Positions 59,086-64,000 of a stretch of 64,000 nucleotides of DNA are shown here, piece after piece. The position numbers and the translations under genes are program-made. Below the pieces are notes generated by a model. That model had not been told where the DNA came from. It saw only the letters and a program-made list of their open reading frames with translations, and made no database searches. The stretch spans positions 4,478,676 to 4,542,675 of the forward strand of contig VZQC01013302.1 of the NCBI GenBank assembly GCA_009823505.1. Direction: 5' to 3'. Position 1 is the stretch's first letter; each line of letters begins with the position of its first letter. This DNA is from Rhizomys pruinosus. Taxonomy: Eukaryota; Chordata; Mammalia; Rodentia; Spalacidae.

Positions 59086-59376
59086 GACACTGAGCCGGAT
59101 AGACCTATTGGATATGGAGCCTTTGGTGTTGTCTGGTCAGTGACAGACCCAAGAGATGGAAAGAAAGTAGCCCACTCAAAAAGATGCCCAACATCTTCTG
59201 AAATCTTGTCTCTTGCAAAAGAGTCTTCAGGGAATTGAAGATGTTGTGTTCTTTTAAACATGACAATGTACTCTCTGCCCTTGGCATACTCCAACCTCCA
59301 CACCTTGACTATTTTGAAGAAATATATGCTGTCACAGAATAGATGCAAAGTGACCTGCATAAAATTATCATCTCTC

Positions 59377-59612
59377 GGGCTGGAGAGATGGCCTAGCGGT
59401 TAAGAGTGCCGACTGCTCTTGCAGAGGACTCGGTTTCGATCTCCAGCACCCACATGACGGCTGAGAACCGTCTGAACTCCAATTCCAGGAGAACTCCAGT
59501 TCCAGGGGAATCCAACACCCTCTTCTGACCTCCGCAGCATTGCACGACACGGGTACACAAACCTACATGCAGACAGTACATTCATACACATAAATGGATG
59601 AATAAAATTAAT
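59377..59612 (+). mobile_element. B2-type SINE in the NLK retrocopy
   Basis: Perfect 16-bp duplications 'aaaattatcatctctc' at 59,361-59,376 and 59,613-59,628. Carries the doubled 'actccaattccagga' unit. Confidence 0.97.
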
Positions 59613-60435
59613 AAAATTATCATCTCTCTTTAGCCACTCAGCTCAGATCATGTCAAATTTTTCTTTATCAGATTTTTTGAGGTTTGAAATGTCTCCTTTC
59701 AGCTGGCATTTTATATTGAGACAGTAAGCCAGGGAATCTCCTTGTGAATAGCAACTGTGTTCTAAAGATTTTTGATTTAGGATTGACCAGAGAAGAATAA
59801 TTAGATGAACCCCATCATATGACTCAGGAAGTTGTTACTCAGTATTATCAGGCTCTGGAAATCCTGAGAGGTAGCTATCATTACAGCAATGCTATTGACA
59901 TCTGGTCTGTCAGATGTATCTTTTGCAGAATTACTACGACGAAGAATATTTTTTCAGGCACAGAGTCCCATTCAGCAGTTGGATTTGATCACAGACCTTT
60001 TGGGCACACCATCACTGGCAACAATGAGGATGGCTTGTGAAGATGCTAAGGCACACATACTCAGGGGTCCTCATAAACATCCATCTCTTCCTGTACTTTT
60101 TACCCTGCCCAGTCAGGCTACCCATGAAGCTGTTTTTCTGCTTTGCAGGATGTTGGTCTTTGATCCATCAAAAAGAATATCCATTAAGGATGCCTTAGCC
60201 CACCCCTACCCAGATAAAGGGGGCCTAAGATATCACACATGTATGTACGTTTCCCACGTCTATGGGAAGTCTATATCAGTGACTTTGAGCCTGTCATCAA
60301 TCCCAAATTTGATGACACTTTTGAGAATAACCTCAGTTCTTTTCAACAGGTTAAAGAGATTATTCACCAGTTCATTTTGGAACAACAGAAAGGAAACAGT
60401 ACCTCTCTGCATCAACCCTCATTCTGCTGCTTTTT

Positions 60436-60677
60436 TTAAAAATTAATTTTATTTATTTCTATATGTGTATGAATGTACTGTCTGCATGCAAGTTTGTGCA
60501 CCCGTGTCGTGCAATGCCGCGGAAGTCAGAAGAGGGTCTCGGATATCCCTTGAGCTGGTTTCTCCTGGAATTGGAGTTTCAGACGGTTCTTGGCCGCCAT
60601 GTGGGTGCTGGGGATCGAACCCGGGTCCTCTGCAAGAGCAGTCGGTGCTCTTAACCGCTAGGCCATCTCTCCAGCCC
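60436..60677 (-). mobile_element. B2-type SINE in the NLK retrocopy
   Basis: Reverse SINE near the end of the kinase reading frame. Duplication of about 14 bp ('attctgctgctttt' left, 'aatctgctgctttt' right). Confidence 0.95.
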
Positions 60678-60932
60678 CAATCTGCTGCTTTTAAGAGGTT
60701 TATTAGTTCCACTGTTGCTCAGCCATCAGAGAGGCCCCTGTCTCCTCTGGTGTGGGAATGACAGTGGAAGACAGTGTACTACTGAAGATGTAATGTAATT
60801 TTCCACTGGAGTCTGGCATTTCCAATTCTGGAGGTTAATCATGCTTGTACTGTAATTTTAGTAATGAAGTTTTAAGTTAACAACCACTACTTGTATGATA
60901 TGAATAATATTTAGAAATGTTACTAGACTTTT

Positions 60933-61143
60933 TTATCAGATTTGCACCACTCATCTTGGTGAGATGGAACCCAGAGAGGGATCTCTCCCTACTGACATCA
61001 ACCATTCCTAACAGTAGTCTACCAACACACCAGCAATGCACAGTAGAACATTGCAGACTGTAGGGCACTTGGAGGCTACACAGCCCCAAGTTCCTAGAAC
61101 AGGAACTGAGGCCTGGAAGTAGGTCAGTGCAGCATACTCAACG
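60933..61143 (-). ncRNA. 211-bp structured insertion, unidentified RNA retrocopy
   Basis: Perfect 16-bp duplications 'atgttactagactttt' (60,917-60,932 and 61,144-61,159) flank it in the NLK 3' UTR. It has no long A tail, no ORF and no SINE hallmark, but several short perfect hairpins (60,989-60,994 with 61,012-61,017; 61,033-61,038 with 61,049-61,054; 61,089-61,095 with 61,101-61,107). The cut site (TT/AAAA on the minus strand) suggests L1-mediated insertion in minus orientation. A small structured RNA is the likely source. I cannot name it. Confidence 0.5.
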
Positions 61144-61286
61144 ATGTTACTAGACTTTTAATCTTGTAATGTGGTTGGTCTTTTAGAAGAAAAAAAAATT
61201 ACCCAGAGTTGCGCATGTTTTATGAATTTAGTGCAGCTGTTATGGCTCACCTCAGAACAAAAGATAATTGAACCAAATTTTGGAGT

Positions 61287-61615
61287 TTGGGGTTTATGTT
61301 TCGTTGCTTTCTTTTTGTTTTTGTTTTTAATGTAGTAAGATTATTTACATGTACATACATACGCACATACAAGCACACACAGAGGACAGTCATATACATT
61401 TTGATATTTGAGCAATTCCTAAAGATTTGGGGTTTTCTAAAACTAAAGAATCTAGAAAGCTTGCTTGTGACCAATCATGGAGCCACGTGAGCTGTGAGCT
61501 GATCTCAGCTGCAACTTGTCGGGGGGGGGGGGGGGGGGGCAGAGCCCGCCCCCAAATGCCCAAGTCCTAAAAGGGGCTTCCCTTTCCCCCCCGGCGGGGG
61601 ATGTGTCCTGCCTAA
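61287..61615. repeat. NLK 3' UTR segment, left duplicate
   Basis: Repeats as 61,617-61,925. Its last 100 bases become an implausible mix of long G and C runs compared with the right copy, ending at the N (61,616). Confidence 0.85.
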
Positions 61616-61616
61616 N

Positions 61617-61925
61617 TTGCTTTCTTTTTGTTTTTTTTTTAAATGTAGTAAGATTATTTACATGTACATACATACGCACATTACAAGCACACACAGAGGA
61701 CAGTCAGATATACATTTTGATATTTGAGGCACATTCCTAAAGATTTGGGGTTTTCTAAAACTAAAGAATCCAGAAAGCTTGCTTGTGACCAATCATGGAG
61801 CCACGTGAGCTGTGAGCTGATCTGCTGCAACTTGTCGGGGGGGGGGGGGAGGGAGCATGCCTACCTAATGATCAAGTCCTATAAGTAGCTTCTCATTGCC
61901 ACGCCGTGATGGTGATGTGTCATGT
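61617..61925. repeat. NLK 3' UTR segment, right duplicate
   Basis: Nearly the same sequence ('gtagtaagattatttacat', 'ttggggttttctaaaact', 'gtgaccaatcatggagcca') with a shorter G run (61,838-61,849) and clean sequence after it. Confidence 0.85.
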
Positions 61926-61996
61926 TCTAAATCCAATGTTGTGGGAGAGAAATGAGGAAAAGAAAATAAGTTTGTGACTAAAAGAGACTAAACTTA

Positions 61997-61999
<3 letters not shown>

Positions 62000-62028
<29 letters not shown>
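62000..62028. repeat. (AT)n microsatellite
   Basis: Uninterrupted TA repeat. Confidence 0.97.
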
Positions 62029-62032
<4 letters not shown>

Positions 62033-63370
62033 TATTAGAAGTTTTTCTGCTCTTTCTTACATAAAAAAGAAAATCCAAGCATGCATCTTTTATGTGTGTA
62101 AATAATTCATTGCTGAGCTAATTTAAAAAGAATCCCAACATTGTTGTATAGAGAGATAACTAGCTTGCAGATTTTAGGTGAGACTTTGCTTTTTGAGACT
62201 TTTCCTGCACTGGACAGTGAAAAATAGTAAATAAAAGACAAAAACAAATTTTAATAAATTAAAGCCACAGAAAAGGCACATAGAGGATCATGTCAAATGT
62301 GTGCATGTGTGTGTCTGTAGGCAAAGCTGTGGGAGTCCTGAAATGTCACAGTAGTAAATAACTTGTTTCTTTTTTTCTGTTGGAACATTAAATTCTCCTC
62401 TGCAAATGTATATATGAATATAGATTGAAGGCCTCTACCTCCTGGAATTATACAACTTGGCTTGTTAACCTCCACATGCTGATAATGACTATTTTTTTAA
62501 GTTCAATGTGGAGACTTCAAACTTAAATATCCTTTCCAACTTTTATATTAAAACTAAAAAGACAAGAAAATTGAAGATCGTTTTTCACCTGTACAAGGAG
62601 TACTAATGGATCATCTTAAAATTGGTCTAGGAAAAAACTTGGTGTGTGTTATGGACAGTTAACTGTTAAAGTTATCTCTATCTAGCAGAGTATTTTCATC
62701 TTGAGTGAATCTGAGCTGAATTTGAGGACTATTAATTTATGTTTGGAAGGATTTTTGGTAATTTGATGTTATTCAAATTGACACAGAAATTCATCACTTC
62801 AATTTTCTTCACTCTGCATGCTTTTTCTTCTTTTGCCATTAATACACATATTCAATCTGTTGTTATTTACTACTAGAGAATATTCCACTCTTACTGTATC
62901 ACATTTAATCTATTTTGTAAGCAACAAACATTTGTGTCCAATTTTTGTGCTCTCATAATTAATGGTGGAATGAAGAGGCTGACTGACTGATATATGACTC
63001 CCTATCTAAGCATGTCAGTTTCTTTGGCATAAGTATAAATGCTTAAAAATAATGGTTGTGTATTTTGGAATCTAAATTCTTTCCTATCACTAAGGTTTTA
63101 ACACCATTCTATTAGAAAATTCTTATACAAACCTTTGCTTTTTGCAAAAACACTTGAAGTTCACGGAAATAACGTCTGATGATGTCAGACATTTATTATT
63201 TTTATACATAAAGAGTTAATTATCCTGAAATTATTTTTGAAGTCATTCACGACTTCTCCACCAATCTGGGATACTGGCTCAAGTAATTACCAATTCTTTA
63301 TAAATGAAATGTGTGCACAGAGTCAATATTTTGTCCTGAATGAATTTTCTACAACTTTATCAATAATTTT
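62029..63370. other. No feature recognised
   Basis: AT-rich non-coding sequence. The first few hundred bases may still belong to the NLK 3' UTR. Confidence 0.45.
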
Positions 63371-63372
63371 GA

Positions 63373-63480
63373 GCTGGCATAGTGGCATATGCCTATAATT
63401 GCTGCATTTGGTAGGCTGGGAAAAGAGATCAACAAGAATTTGAGTCCAGTTTTGTTTACATAGTGAGTTCAAGGTCAGGT
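63373..63480 (+). mobile_element. Degenerate B1-like SINE
   Basis: 'Gctggcatagtggcatatgc' and 'agtgagttcaaggtcagg' match B1 positions, with heavy divergence between. Confidence 0.65.
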
Positions 63481-64000
63481 GGGGCCAGAGAGGTAGTGGA
63501 GAGGCACCTAAGTCTGGAGGGACCCTGGGTCCTTGAGGGCCTCAAAAACTCAACAGAGACCTGAAAAGCCCTCCACCTGGGGAGCAGGGTGCTGTGGAAA
63601 TGGAGACACGCAGAAGTAGAGCACCACTGGACAGGTGCACAAGTTCAGCCCAGCAAAGGCAGCCACATGGAGCGGCTATTGCAAAGGGGATTCACTGAGA
63701 CACCTGGAGGTGAAGGGATTTTCAGTGAACTAAAAGGAAGGTTCTCAAAAGACAGAGAAGACTATTGATAGAAGATTGCCTAGAAAGGAAAGTCACTGTT
63801 GGAGAATATAGATGACTTCTTTTCAGGATGTTTGAAGTTTTGTTGTTGTTTTTTTTTTTTTTTTTTTTTTTTTTGAGTTTTTTTTGGGGAAGAAGGTTTT
63901 TTTTTTTTCCTTTTCCATTTTTTCTTGGTTGTGGTAAAAAAAGCTTTTGGTTTTTTTTGGTTTATTTTTTGTTCTGCCCCCTTACAAAAACTCTTTAATG
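63481..64000. other. Unassigned sequence ending in homopolymers
   Basis: Bases 63,481-63,830 are GA-rich with no recognised repeat. From 63,849 the sequence degenerates into long T and TG/GT runs that may be low-quality consensus at a contig end. Confidence 0.5.

Larger units (their letters stand above)
58691..60761 (+). pseudogene. Nlk: NLK coding region, right copy (processed pseudogene)
   Basis: Starts at the normal ATG (58,691) with MSLCGTRANTKMMAAYNGG and ends with SPLVWE and TGA (60,759-60,761), both as in NLK. In order: His/Ala/Gln-rich N-terminus, glycine loop near 59,110-59,130, catalytic-loop region near 59,725 where HRD has become Tyr-stop-Asp (CGA to TGA), DFG changed to DLG, and the activation-loop TQE intact at 59,820, with APE changed to ALE. 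The C-lobe (59,889-60,446) is open. Frameshifts lie before 59,376. SINEs sit at 59,377-59,612 and 60,436-60,677. Absence of introns identifies a retrocopy. Confidence 0.93.
55566..62000 (+). pseudogene. Nlk: NLK processed pseudogene locus (whole, ends approximate)
   Basis: An intronless copy of the nemo-like kinase mRNA: GC-rich 5' UTR from about 55,566, coding part, and AT-rich 3' UTR to about 62,000. NLK is a nuclear and cytoplasmic Ser/Thr kinase acting on TCF/LEF and other transcription factors. This copy is dead: stops, frameshifts, three kinds of SINE interruption and a 211-bp insertion. A 1.7-kb part is present twice on either side of an N at 57,957. Neither end shows a clear target duplication, so the ends are estimates. 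Confidence 0.88.

Noticed and set aside
59889..60446. 185-codon open frame as a functional kinase
   Set aside because: It is only the C-lobe of the NLK retrocopy. The upstream part is frameshifted and the catalytic loop has a stop.

Overview
This window is nuclear DNA from a mouse-like (myomorph) rodent. The evidence is the repeat content: many B1 (7SL-derived) SINEs, many B2-type tRNA-derived SINEs with A and B boxes, rodent LINE-1 elements with a G-rich 3' end and AATAAA-A tail, and short LTRs. The SINE and L1 sequences differ from the laboratory mouse and rat consensus as I know them, so I would not name a species. I see no intact protein-coding gene, and nearly all open reading frames here are chance or repeat-derived.

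Layout. 1-11 kb: L1 3' ends, an unusual unit fused to an L1 tail, B2-like SINEs, and a 5'-inverted L1. 11-16.4 kb: one minus-strand L1 carrying a nest of later insertions (a polyadenylated ERV fragment, SINEs, a solo LTR). 17.3-19.3 kb: plus-strand L1 pieces, one holding an L1/28S-rRNA chimera. 20.2 kb: a nearly perfect 55-bp inverted repeat. 21-27 kb: more L1, a second solo LTR, and unclassified rodent retroelements. 28.0-36.4 kb: a complete but non-coding endogenous retrovirus with two 474-bp LTRs, a tRNA-Gln type primer site, a polypurine tract and a 4-bp target duplication. 37-51 kb: stacked L1s, including a nearly full-length degraded one (41.3-49.2 kb) with a 68-bp tandem repeat in its 5' UTR and a long spacer between its ORFs. 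51.8-55.5 kb: another chimeric L1 tail, SINEs and an unrecognised 175-codon ORF. 55.6 to about 62 kb: a processed pseudogene of nemo-like kinase (NLK) with long UTRs, broken by SINEs and partly duplicated. 62-64 kb: mostly non-repeat sequence ending in homopolymers.

The genes do not work together, because the window is a record of retrotransposition. L1 machinery explains nearly every insertion: A tails, 12-16 bp target duplications, and twin-priming inversions. LTR elements contribute one provirus and two solo LTRs. Three single-N positions (49,333; 57,957; 61,616) join sequences that overlap or repeat each other. The copies left of 57,957 and 61,616 look like poorly polished reads, so part of the apparent duplication is probably assembly error.
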